Shown here piece after piece: positions 41,708-50,103 of a stretch of 64,000 nt of DNA. The DNA lies in the NCBI GenBank assembly GCA_905207625.1, contig CAJLLT010000010.1, forward strand, positions 1-64,000, written 5' to 3'. The notes under the pieces are model-generated. The model saw nothing but the letters and a program-made list of their open reading frames with translations. It did not search any database and was not told where the DNA came from. Made by a program: the position numbers and the translations under genes. How positions within the stretch are numbered: position 1 is the stretch's first letter; every line of letters starts with the position of its first letter. The stretch is from an uncultured Eubacteriales bacterium. Its GTDB lineage: Bacteria; Bacillota; Clostridia; Oscillospirales; UBA644.

Positions 41708-42205
41708 TCACTTTTTTCGGTTAATACCCGTTCGTCGAATCCAGCTGCTATAAAAATCATTGGGAAGAATATCTGCGTTAATTTTACCGTAACGTGCACT
41801 GAATTGCTGGATTTTCACACTAAATGATTCAGAAACTATTCTTTTAAATTTCTCACAGTCTAAGCCGCTAAAATTGAATTCAGAATTTAAAACTATAAGC
41901 TTCGTTTCTGTGCCAAACGATGAAATCCATTGCGCTACATTGTAAATATATGACAGATTATCTTCGTAATTAGAAAAACACAGTTCAAAGGTAATTTCTG
42001 CTTTATTATGCATTTTTATAATAGTTACTACAGCTTTGTCATCTATTACAAATCGACTATCATCAACTGTGGGTTTCTTAAACAGCTTTCTAGATGGCAT
42101 TTTATATTCGCTAACGCTATACCGTTGTTTGAAACATTCTCTAATAGAATTACTAGATTTCAAATTTTCAACGTCGAGCGTTATGTAATAGCTTTCCATT
42201 CCCAT
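41708..42205 (-). CDS. Immunity candidate for the ParB/Srx-like tip
   Basis: 165 residues, starting 14 bases after the tip stop. Soluble, AT-rich, with MGMESYYITLDVENLKSS at the start and a strand-helix pattern (KAEITFELCFSNYEDNLSYIYNVAQW, then TKLIVLNSEF). No family recognised. Immunity is inferred from the pairing. Confidence 0.62.
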   Translation of the reverse strand: MGMESYYITLDVENLKSSNSIRECFKQRYSVSEYKMPSRKLFKKPTVDDSRFVIDDKAVVTIIKMHNKAEITFELCFSNYEDNLSYIYNVAQWISSFGTETKLIVLNSEFNFSGLDCEKFKRIVSESFSVKIQQFSARYGKINADILPNDFYSSWIRRTGINRKK

Positions 42206-42219
42206 TATATTACCTCTTA

Positions 42220-42969
42220 CTATTTAGTAAGAAAAATTTCAATTGTGTCGTAGCCGAGAGAACGCAATGCTGCTACACGATGATGTCCATCTGCTAATTG
42301 ATAATATCCGTTTGGAAGTGCAGTTGTAGAAATTCGACCATATCCATTCGTAGGAATTGTCCTACAATAATTGCTTACTACTCCCTGTGCAGGACCCACG
42401 GTTACAAATTCATCAAGGGGATTATTTAGTACCTTACTTGTATTAACCTTTATTGGTGCAATACCTGCTTGCTGTAATCCTACTTTACCAGCATAAAGAT
42501 TCGCAGCAACTGCGGCAGTATCGTAAACGACAGCTGCAACCTTTTCACCAGTTTTTCCCCCAATTGTTTTTCCTATGGATTTTACTCCCGTGCGTACAAT
42601 GTTATCTTCTCGCATAACATTAGACTTTGTGACATCGTTTACAATCTGTCCCACACCCTGTGCTGCGGTTGCGGCACCGTTAGCAACTAAAAACCCCGCA
42701 GCTACTGCGCCTATTCCTGTCCAGCCAACAGTGGCTCCCAAAGCAGCACCAGCCGCCATTTGTAAAGCACCACTAACAACATTTAATGCACCAGTCAACC
42801 ACTTCGGCCACTTTCCTGTTGGATCGTCCATATTGACGGGGTTGTTTGTGCAATACACAAACAGATTGTAGCTCAACACGCCGCCATCTGCGCCGAGGTA
42901 CTCTGTATCATCTGCGTTAATCCATCGTCCGATTTCGGGGTCGTAATAACGTTTGTTCAGATAATACAA
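42220..42969 (-). CDS. Orphan Rhs tip with ParB/sulfiredoxin-like toxin domain
   Basis: About 249 residues; the reading opens at a TTG without a ribosome site because a one-base deletion separates it from the core stump upstream (gggaacaggg where copy B has gggatacaggg). It begins in the last core repeats (YYLNKRYYDPEIGRWINADDTEYL, VYCTNNPVNMDDPTG), continues with a hydrophobic Gly/Ala-rich pretoxin region (about 60-150), and ends with a domain whose QLADGHHRVAALRSLGYDTIEIFL segment is the ParB/Srx-like active-site pattern (DGHHR) found in other polymorphic toxins. It is therefore a displaced toxin module, probably not translated from its present 5' end. Confidence 0.75.
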   Translation of the reverse strand: MYYLNKRYYDPEIGRWINADDTEYLGADGGVLSYNLFVYCTNNPVNMDDPTGKWPKWLTGALNVVSGALQMAAGAALGATVGWTGIGAVAAGFLVANGAATAAQGVGQIVNDVTKSNVMREDNIVRTGVKSIGKTIGGKTGEKVAAVVYDTAAVAANLYAGKVGLQQAGIAPIKVNTSKVLNNPLDEFVTVGPAQGVVSNYCRTIPTNGYGRISTTALPNGYYQLADGHHRVAALRSLGYDTIEIFLTK

Positions 42970-43115
42970 CCCTGTTCCCTATCGAAGTAGTAGCTTCTGT
43001 AGCGGATGGGGTTAACCGTGGTAATACCAACGAAATCTTCGGAAGCGGTGGAATCATAGGTTACGGTGCATTTACCCCGGGCGTCGTAGTCGTGATGGGC
43101 GGCTTTAACCTCATT
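42970..43115 (-). pseudogene. Frameshifted Rhs core stump
   Basis: VKAAHHDYDARGKCTVTYDS, then ITTVNPIRYRSYYFDRE, then a one-base deletion that takes the reading out of frame before the tip. Confidence 0.78.
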
Positions 43116-43220
43116 TCAATCCGTTATCTTAGGCGTAGTTTAGCAATATTCCGTCAGAGAAATGTCCGTCTTTATAAGTTGTGGAATCTTGGAATATTTG
43201 AGGGCTTTTGTTTTATTTGA

Positions 43221-43249
43221 ATTATATCATACAAAATAGAGTTTGTCAA
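43221..43249 (-). promoter_or_regulatory. Consensus promoter in linker copy A
   Basis: Minus strand: TTGACA (43249-43244), 17-base spacer, TATAAT (43226-43221). Confidence 0.88.
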
Positions 43250-43279
43250 GGGAAATCGGGAAAACGTATGCAAAAAAAG

Positions 43280-43315
43280 TGCCCCGCAGGGAAACAGAAG
43301 TCTCCGGGCGGGGCA
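43280..43315 (-). terminator. Terminator in linker copy A
   Basis: gccccgcccggaga and tccctgcggggc on the minus strand followed by actttttttgc. Confidence 0.87.
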
Positions 43316-43404
43316 AATAAAAAAGAAAAGGATTTGGATACACAATTTAAAATAGGGAAAAGCAAAAAACAGGTAATTATTCGTGGTTTCGTGTCTGATG
43401 GATA

Positions 43405-43860
43405 ATACCGTGGAAATAGTCTGGTTAATGTGACTTTATGCTTTGCCCTTTTGGGGCTACCCCGCACGGCGGAGAGTTTGGAGTTTGTGCGGGGTAGAAA
43501 AGAGGATTGGTATAATGAACCTCAAATTTATAAAAACGGCTTGTTGTTCACAGGTTTTGCCTGATGAATAATACCGTGGAAATAGCTTAGTTGATGTATG
43601 CTTGTGCCTTGCCCTTTTGGGGCTACCCCGCACAGAAGAGAGTTTATTGAGTCTGAGCGGGGTAGCAAAGGGGCTGGGGATACGAGCACATATAAGGAGA
43701 AGGGATTAATTAACAACGGGCAATCGGCGGTGTAAACTGACCGAAAGCTCATTGTGAATTACAATTTTGTGGTTCGCCTGAAGTTTTTTAAGCGCCCCGC
43801 ACGAAAGAAGCCAATCGTTCCGCACGGGGCAGAAAAGAAAGGATAGGGATAAGCAGTATC
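43405..43860. repeat. 110-bp hairpin repeats, copies 2, 3 and partial copy 4
   Basis: Stems at 43457-43496 (ctaccccgcac/gtgcggggtag), 43622-43665 and 43791-43830, each preceded in the full copies by gtggaaatag...gcccttttgggg and followed by agaaaag and ggatagggata-like tails. The stretch 43376-43948 contains these elements and no gene that I can support. Confidence 0.75.
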
Positions 43861-43948
43861 AGAATTTACTAGTGCTCACTATGTACAGAAAAAACCTTTT
43901 GAATCTGCACCAAGGTCTACATTTTGAAAAATCGGCAAAATGTTGCTG

Positions 43949-44521
43949 TTAATTTGACCTGTAAAAAATTGTTATTTTACCGTTCAAGTAAGTCATGTAT
44001 GCATTGTATCCTATGGTAAAACCGGAATAATCTTTGTCTCCGTCCGTGCTGATTCCGATAACTGCTTTCAAGTCGTATCCGTCTGTGTTTTGCTCAATAT
44101 CTGTACAGAAGAAGCCTGTACGGAAAAATGAAAAGTCTTTTTTTATCCTTTTATACAAACGTTTAAACTCCGAGTATGCGACAGAGGGATCTTCGATCTT
44201 GATTTGAATGCAGCAGCCAATCAATTTGTTGCAATCATCAAAAAGGAACTCTGCCTCACCTGTGAAATCATCAACGTTTTCAGTGTAGGTGTAACTGTAA
44301 AAGTTTACAGTTGAGGTTCTTATCGGTTGGGATCCCTTGATAGACATTAGTTCCTCTAAGGTGAGGTTAAGGCGTGTCCCGTCATTTTGAAATCCGATTT
44401 CAGGAGGAGCTTCGTTTATGGCGTACAAACCCCAGCAGATCAAAATCAAAAGTACAAGTGTTGTAATTGCCACGATTATTACAGCCAGGATTTTTTTCAT
44501 AACAGATAGAAATTTTTTCAT
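43949..44521 (-). CDS. Membrane-anchored immunity candidate for the Rhs2 amidase toxin
   Basis: 190 residues. One N-terminal membrane segment (about 12-34, ILAVIIVAITTLVLLILICWGLYAI) and a soluble part of about 150 residues predicted outside the membrane. It begins 23 bases after the Rhs2 stop. A toxin that attacks the cell wall has to be neutralised outside the cytoplasm, so the anchored topology fits the predicted amidase target. No known family recognised; ends with a beta-rich GKITIFYRSN. Confidence 0.72.
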   Translation of the reverse strand: MKKFLSVMKKILAVIIVAITTLVLLILICWGLYAINEAPPEIGFQNDGTRLNLTLEELMSIKGSQPIRTSTVNFYSYTYTENVDDFTGEAEFLFDDCNKLIGCCIQIKIEDPSVAYSEFKRLYKRIKKDFSFFRTGFFCTDIEQNTDGYDLKAVIGISTDGDKDYSGFTIGYNAYMTYLNGKITIFYRSN

Positions 44522-44544
44522 AAATAATACTCCTCATTGAATTC

Positions 44545-47500
44545 TCATCCTCGAATACGCACGATTTTTACCGAATAGTATGATGTTTTATTTATATGTC
44601 CATAGAGATTTTCGTGATTGCGATTTATCGAGTGTCCTGAATAAAAAATATCACTGTCGGTAACATCTACAATAATGGTGGAGTGGCACGTTGATCCGGC
44701 TTCATTTACAAAGAACATAACATCCCCGGGGCGAATTCCATACCCTTGGGCATATTTTGAAATTTCGTCATTGCTGTTAATCTCAATCACTTCCCCATTT
44801 ATCAGATTGTTGTTTACGTCCGTTAAATAGTTGTATTGCGGAGTAACCACAGACCAAGACTTCGTTATATCTAATAGGTATACCAGTTTTTCTTCTTTAA
44901 AACCGACAAACTTAAGTAGTTCTGTAAACAAATGTTCGGATTTGTAAGAATGCCATTCATCGGTCATGTCTATCCCTCCAGCAAACAGACACTGAGATAC
45001 ATAATTTGCGCAATCGAAAGTATTTTTACGATATACAGGGTTGTAATCGTCATACCATTTTGTCGCATACTCCACAGCCGCTTCGCGATCATATTCAAAT
45101 GAGTTTTCCGGTCCGCCGAGTATTGCTTTTGTCAGCTTAACGAGGAAAAGGAACATTGAAGATGCTGTGGTGAGTCCCGCTTCTTTTATGGCAGAAGATA
45201 TGGCTTCCGGAAGAGTGTCCAGAATATCATTATACCAATCGTCTATATCGATTGTTGATGTTCCGCTGCCGCCGCAAAGACCGGAGGGGTCTTTGAAATT
45301 TATAGGATCGTTGGAGCAGTATTTATAGAGATTGAGTCCGTCTTCGGCAATGTATAATAGGTCATCGGGATTGATAAATCTTCCGGTTTCGGGGTCGTAG
45401 TAGCGGGTCTGTAGGTAATAGAGGCCAGTGTCGGAATCGAAGTAGTAACCTCTGTAACGGAAGGGGTTAAGAGTTGCTATACTACAGCCGGAATTGTCCG
45501 AAGTTATAGTGCATTTACCCCAGGCATCGTAGGAGTAGGTCGCTTTTACTGTTCCGGTAGAATCGGCTATGGAGACTATATCGCCCTGAAGACTTCTGTT
45601 GAAATAATACGCTGTGCCGTTGAGGATAACGCCGCAAATGGAGTAGGCGTTGTCGTAGAGGTAATCAAGCACCGTCTCTCCGAAAGTTTCCTTTACGGGT
45701 TTTCCTCGGAAGAGTGAGTATTCATGTTTTACTCCATCTACTGTTTTGGAAATCCTCTTACCGCTTCCTGAATAGGAATAGAGAATTGTCTTTCCACTCA
45801 CAACAGCATTTTTAAGTTGTCTGCCCTTTTCCCACTCGAAGGTGAAACCTCTGTAAGAAAGGGGATTGCCCAGAGCATCGTATGTAACGGGAACTCCGTC
45901 AATAGCCGTAATTCTGTCCTTATTTACCGAATCATAAGTGAATACGGTTTCACCTTTGGAGAGGATATTTCCGAAAACGTCGTAAGAGAATTCGGTTGAA
46001 ACTCCGTCTTTGGTTTCCTTGACGAGCTGTCCGCGTTCATCGTACTCATAGACCGAGAGACCATCGATATTATCGCATACCTTTATCAGTCGCTCTTCTT
46101 CGTCGTATTCGTAACCGATAGTCCGTCCATCCGCAAAGATCACGGACTGAACAAGTTTTGTTGTAGGAGTGGACTTCAGTTTATTGTTCGCGTAATGCTC
46201 ATCTGAGGCATCTCCGGCAGAGTAGATAAACTGCCTGCTTAAGAAGCCTGAATCTAGATGAAGTTCGTCAAAAGCACGTCTTCCGAAAGAGTCGTTCTTG
46301 CTTACAGATACAACTCCGTTAGGAAGAGTAACCTTAACGTTGGAATTCTCAAGATACTCGTAAGAATATACTGTATCATTGCCTTCAGCGTCCTGAATGC
46401 GAACAGAAGAAAGATATCCATTGAGATTGTATAAGTAGTAAGCCGTGCGCCGAATGATCCTGGATGTAACAACTTCTGAATTGTTGAGGGTAACAGTGCA
46501 TTCTGTGGCTCTGGCAAGATTTCCTTCTTCGTAGTTGTAATTATACTCGATTTTTTCCGTAATGTCAAGACTTCTTACGATATTATTTTCATTATCGTAT
46601 ACGAAAATATACCTTTTTTCGACATCGTTCGACGGGTCTCGCCAGGTTTCGGCGACTATTTGACCGAAACTGTTATAGGTGAGGGTCATACTGTCTCCGT
46701 TGGCATAGGTTACGGTTTTTATTCTTCCGTTGCCTCCGATGTAACTGTAACTTGCAAGGGGTGCAATCTCTCCGGCGGAGTTCTCAACGCCGATCTGTCC
46801 GATCCTGTGGAAGGGATTGTAACTCATTGCATATTTCATTCCGTCGCCACGGGTGATGCACTTAAGGCCGTTGAGCTGATCGTAATCGTAGCCTACATGG
46901 GAGATCTCGGAGCCGTCGGGCTTATGGACTGTGACCTTGACCGGGCGTCCGGCATTATCATATTCATAGCCGACTTTAACGCCGCAGCGGTCGGTGATCG
47001 CCGTGGTTCTTGAGGTTACGGGATCAACGGTATAGGAAGTTGTTTTACCGCGGCTGTCGGTAACGGAAACAATGTCATTGCCGCCGTCGTCCGCTTCTGT
47101 CGCCGGGTTGTCGGGATTGAATTCACGGGAGGAATAGATCGTGCCGAATTCACCGTCGGCATAGACGGTGGAGGTGATAATGTTGCCGTACTTATCCTTA
47201 GCCTCTTCGAAGGTATCCTTGTTTTCGTCTGAGGAAAGGAATTCGTCGGTCTCTTCGCGCTCCGTCTTTGTTATAAAATCTTCTTCGGTAAGATCTTTTT
47301 CCATCCGGGTGCGGACAAGAGATACCGCATCGAAGTATGCGCTTCCGGAATTCTTTGCGTATTCGCAGAATACGTCAATATGGCTTGCCGCCTTGAATTT
47401 CTTTTTGGCAAAGCTTACGGAGGCAAACTGCCATTCCGGGGTGCAGGGAGTAAAGTTCGCATAGTATTTTTCGGAGGTGCCGTCGGTGTATACAAGTACC

Positions 47501-50082
47501 GCCTTGAGACAGAAGTGGCTCAACCCGTTGTCCAGGGTATAGGATTTTGCCCAACCGCTGAGGGTGAAATGCTCCCTGACATTGACGTAGCTTTTGATGT
47601 TGACTGACTGTGAAATAGAGCTGCCTTCATCGGAGCTTCGGAGCATTGCGGAGTGACTCATGGAGAATTTATCCTCATCGGTGACCTTGCGGCATTCACT
47701 GCCGCTGAAGTTTTCCCAGCATTTTTCGCCGAGCTCAAAGTCGCCGTTGCTGATAAGGCTGTAGGAGTTTGCGCAGGGGCTCTTTTCAAGCTGAGCCGCA
47801 TCAGCGTAAATAACGCCAGCGCCGTCAAGGAGAATATGTACCGCAAGGGCTTTTGCTTCCGTGATCTCAAAGGGAACACTGAGTCGGATATATTCTCCGT
47901 CAATAAAATGAAGCTTTTCGCTTTCGTCGATTGCCGTACCGTCAGAGTCCGTGACCCTGATATAAGCGCCGGCGGGCAGGTCGGTGATGGGTTTCAGGTA
48001 TGCGGAGAAGGTGTACTTGCCGGCGGGAAGAATATCCGTAAGCTGATATACTCCGTTTGCAAGAGCCGTCTCTTCGGTGGATTCCATCCGCAGCAGCCTG
48101 TCGCCGTAGAAGGCGTATTTCTGATCGGTGTAAGAACGGAAAAGGAAGCTTTCCGCATTCGATTCCTCTGCCTGCCAGAAGTCCATGCGGTCAAATCCGG
48201 TGTTCAGCAGCAGGTTCGAGGGATTCCTGATTATGGAGGAACCGTCGGTGGCGTAGGGGCTTATCACAGAAGGAAGCCCGTCGCCCTGCACGTTTCCGGT
48301 TTCATCGGAATAGGCGTAACTGCTGCCGATCATATCGTGGGAATTGAAGGTATAGACCGTGGTTACGGTATTGTCGGGGTTTTCCTCCGTGGGGGCAGAA
48401 ACAGTTACCTTCGTGCGATGAGCAGAAGGGGTAAAAATGTAACGGGCAGACTGTCCGGCAGACTGAACACCGTCCTCGAAACCGTACTCGCATACATCAC
48501 GGAGGACACCGTTTTCGTAGACATAAGTTACCTTGTAAAGAACCGTGTCAGCCTCATCCTTGATAAGTATCTCTGTGGGACGGCTGAAGGTTGCACCGTA
48601 GGTTATCGCCGCTTTCTGTCCTTCGGGGAAGGTGATCCCGGTCAGGCAGCCGTCAGTGTAAGTATAGCCGATAAAGGTCTCGTCAGGGGCGGTGATACGG
48701 GTCAGGAAACCTTCCCCGGACCAGGTCATGGCGAAAACTCTTCCGATACCGTCAATGACGGATACAAGCTTGCCGTCGGTATAATTGATAAGCATCCGGT
48801 TGGTCTTGTCGTCATCGATGCAGATAAGTCTTCCTTCCTCGTCGAAGGTGTAGCTGAGGTTTCCGATCTGCATTTTGCGGGTCTGATCGTTGTATGTATA
48901 TCCGAATCCTTCAATGTCCGTATAGAGGTAATGTTCCCGGCACTTCATCACCGGCTCGCCGGGCTCGGTGTGACAGTGGGACGGGCAGTCGCAGACTATT
49001 ATCTCAGGGATGTACTCTTCTTTCCGGTAGAATCTGAGATCGTCTGTTTTTCCCTCCCTGAAAAATATCTTTGTACCGTCGGTGGTGAGGTATTCATAAC
49101 CGCTGACTGCCTCTCCGTTGTCGGTAAAGGTCGCAGGGCGCATGGACTGGACGTAGTTGAGTTTCCAGCCTTTGCCGAATTTCATGGCACTGAATGCGTC
49201 GTACTTTCCGCAGGGCTCGTAATCTGATTTTCCGCTGTTGTAGTATGCGGTCATGTTTACGGGCATTCTTACGCCGGACCAGGCAAAAATGGGAGAGGTT
49301 ATGTTTATGTTTCCGTCGTAAAGGTCTATGGACGCGGTCCCGAGTCTTCCGAGGGAGTGGGTATGACTTCTCAGCGGGTTTCCCGCGCCGTTGGATTCAT
49401 CATAAACAATTTCAACCTTGGGAGGATTGACACCTCCTCTGCCGGAGAATGTCAGGGAAGATATGTTCTCGGATTTTATCAGCAGACGTATCTCCTCTTC
49501 TCCTGCATTTTTTGCCTGGTCAATAATTGCCCTGATGTCAAAATCAAAGATCCTTCCTGTTTCAAGACTGAGGTCAATGCTTGCCCTGACCGTAGAACTG
49601 TATTCGGGAAGATCCTGTCCGGCAACGATCGGGCCCGTGACTTTATAGAGGTTGAACTTTCCCGTGTAGTCGAGAGTACTCGCGTTAAGTCTCAGGTAAG
49701 CTTTTTCGATTTTGGTGTTGCGGGGCATCTGCGGCATATTGAACTGATACAGCGCGGAACTGTTGAAACAGAGAGTGGGGGAATCCTTTGATGTGACTTT
49801 GTTGCCGGAGTACTCGTAGGACGAGATTCTTCCCGAGGCAATTTCGGTCTGGGTGGAGGAAAGGAGAGCCACGTCGCCCTGAGAGTTTTCTCCGGCAACG
49901 GGTTCGGCATAGAATACAGCCTTCTTCTTTCCGTTTTTCAGTTCGAAAACACGTCTGACGTCGGTCCTGAGACCGGTATCCTCGCTGATGACGGCATCGT
50001 CTTCGGGTGTATCGGTGTTTTCGGTGTTCTGGTCGGCGATTATTTCTTCTTCGCCGTTGATATTGTTAAAAATATCGTTCAT
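44545..50082 (-). CDS. Rhs2: giant RHS/YD-repeat polymorphic toxin with Amidase_6-like tip
   Basis: 1845 residues, no Sec signal. An acidic, Asn-rich N-terminus is followed by VFELKNGKKKAVFYAE (about 45-60), the counterpart of the Rhs1 motif. A DNRLRE-like domain lies at about 105-235 (KIEKAYLRLNASTLDY to PPKVEIVYDE), then YD repeats with two jellyroll-like segments (about 630-780 and 790-940), and the core end YCSNDPINFKDPSG near 1595. The tip contains DREAAVEYATKWY, then FDCANYVSQCLFAGG (catalytic Cys about 1691) and STCHSTIIVD (His about 1800), the order of the Amidase_6 group of NlpC/P60-like enzymes, which cut peptidoglycan or amide bonds. The long plus-strand ORF inside this gene is a shadow. 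It lies 21 bases after the accessory gene at 50104. Confidence 0.88.
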   Translation of the reverse strand: MNDIFNNINGEEEIIADQNTENTDTPEDDAVISEDTGLRTDVRRVFELKNGKKKAVFYAEPVAGENSQGDVALLSSTQTEIASGRISSYEYSGNKVTSKDSPTLCFNSSALYQFNMPQMPRNTKIEKAYLRLNASTLDYTGKFNLYKVTGPIVAGQDLPEYSSTVRASIDLSLETGRIFDFDIRAIIDQAKNAGEEEIRLLIKSENISSLTFSGRGGVNPPKVEIVYDESNGAGNPLRSHTHSLGRLGTASIDLYDGNINITSPIFAWSGVRMPVNMTAYYNSGKSDYEPCGKYDAFSAMKFGKGWKLNYVQSMRPATFTDNGEAVSGYEYLTTDGTKIFFREGKTDDLRFYRKEEYIPEIIVCDCPSHCHTEPGEPVMKCREHYLYTDIEGFGYTYNDQTRKMQIGNLSYTFDEEGRLICIDDDKTNRMLINYTDGKLVSVIDGIGRVFAMTWSGEGFLTRITAPDETFIGYTYTDGCLTGITFPEGQKAAITYGATFSRPTEILIKDEADTVLYKVTYVYENGVLRDVCEYGFEDGVQSAGQSARYIFTPSAHRTKVTVSAPTEENPDNTVTTVYTFNSHDMIGSSYAYSDETGNVQGDGLPSVISPYATDGSSIIRNPSNLLLNTGFDRMDFWQAEESNAESFLFRSYTDQKYAFYGDRLLRMESTEETALANGVYQLTDILPAGKYTFSAYLKPITDLPAGAYIRVTDSDGTAIDESEKLHFIDGEYIRLSVPFEITEAKALAVHILLDGAGVIYADAAQLEKSPCANSYSLISNGDFELGEKCWENFSGSECRKVTDEDKFSMSHSAMLRSSDEGSSISQSVNIKSYVNVREHFTLSGWAKSYTLDNGLSHFCLKAVLVYTDGTSEKYYANFTPCTPEWQFASVSFAKKKFKAASHIDVFCEYAKNSGSAYFDAVSLVRTRMEKDLTEEDFITKTEREETDEFLSSDENKDTFEEAKDKYGNIITSTVYADGEFGTIYSSREFNPDNPATEADDGGNDIVSVTDSRGKTTSYTVDPVTSRTTAITDRCGVKVGYEYDNAGRPVKVTVHKPDGSEISHVGYDYDQLNGLKCITRGDGMKYAMSYNPFHRIGQIGVENSAGEIAPLASYSYIGGNGRIKTVTYANGDSMTLTYNSFGQIVAETWRDPSNDVEKRYIFVYDNENNIVRSLDITEKIEYNYNYEEGNLARATECTVTLNNSEVVTSRIIRRTAYYLYNLNGYLSSVRIQDAEGNDTVYSYEYLENSNVKVTLPNGVVSVSKNDSFGRRAFDELHLDSGFLSRQFIYSAGDASDEHYANNKLKSTPTTKLVQSVIFADGRTIGYEYDEEERLIKVCDNIDGLSVYEYDERGQLVKETKDGVSTEFSYDVFGNILSKGETVFTYDSVNKDRITAIDGVPVTYDALGNPLSYRGFTFEWEKGRQLKNAVVSGKTILYSYSGSGKRISKTVDGVKHEYSLFRGKPVKETFGETVLDYLYDNAYSICGVILNGTAYYFNRSLQGDIVSIADSTGTVKATYSYDAWGKCTITSDNSGCSIATLNPFRYRGYYFDSDTGLYYLQTRYYDPETGRFINPDDLLYIAEDGLNLYKYCSNDPINFKDPSGLCGGSGTSTIDIDDWYNDILDTLPEAISSAIKEAGLTTASSMFLFLVKLTKAILGGPENSFEYDREAAVEYATKWYDDYNPVYRKNTFDCANYVSQCLFAGGIDMTDEWHSYKSEHLFTELLKFVGFKEEKLVYLLDITKSWSVVTPQYNYLTDVNNNLINGEVIEINSNDEISKYAQGYGIRPGDVMFFVNEAGSTCHSTIIVDVTDSDIFYSGHSINRNHENLYGHINKTSYYSVKIVRIRG

Positions 50083-50103
50083 TTTTATTCTCCTTTCAGA
50101 GTT

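Larger units (their letters stand above)
42955..43375. repeat. 420-bp linker repeat, copy A
   Basis: Same order as copy B: terminator 43280-43315, promoter 43221-43249, leader, and a frameshifted Rhs core stump (42970-43115). The two copies flank the ParB-like toxin and immunity pair, so recombination between them could delete or amplify that pair. Confidence 0.82.

Noticed and set aside
41345..43860. CRISPR array made of the gccccgcac hairpins
   Set aside because: Copies are irregularly spaced and about 110 bp long, with no spacer structure.
47653..49227. 524-codon plus-strand ORF inside Rhs2
   Set aside because: Exact antisense shadow of the YD-repeat region; skewed codon use keeps the opposite frame open. 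No ribosome site or family resemblance.
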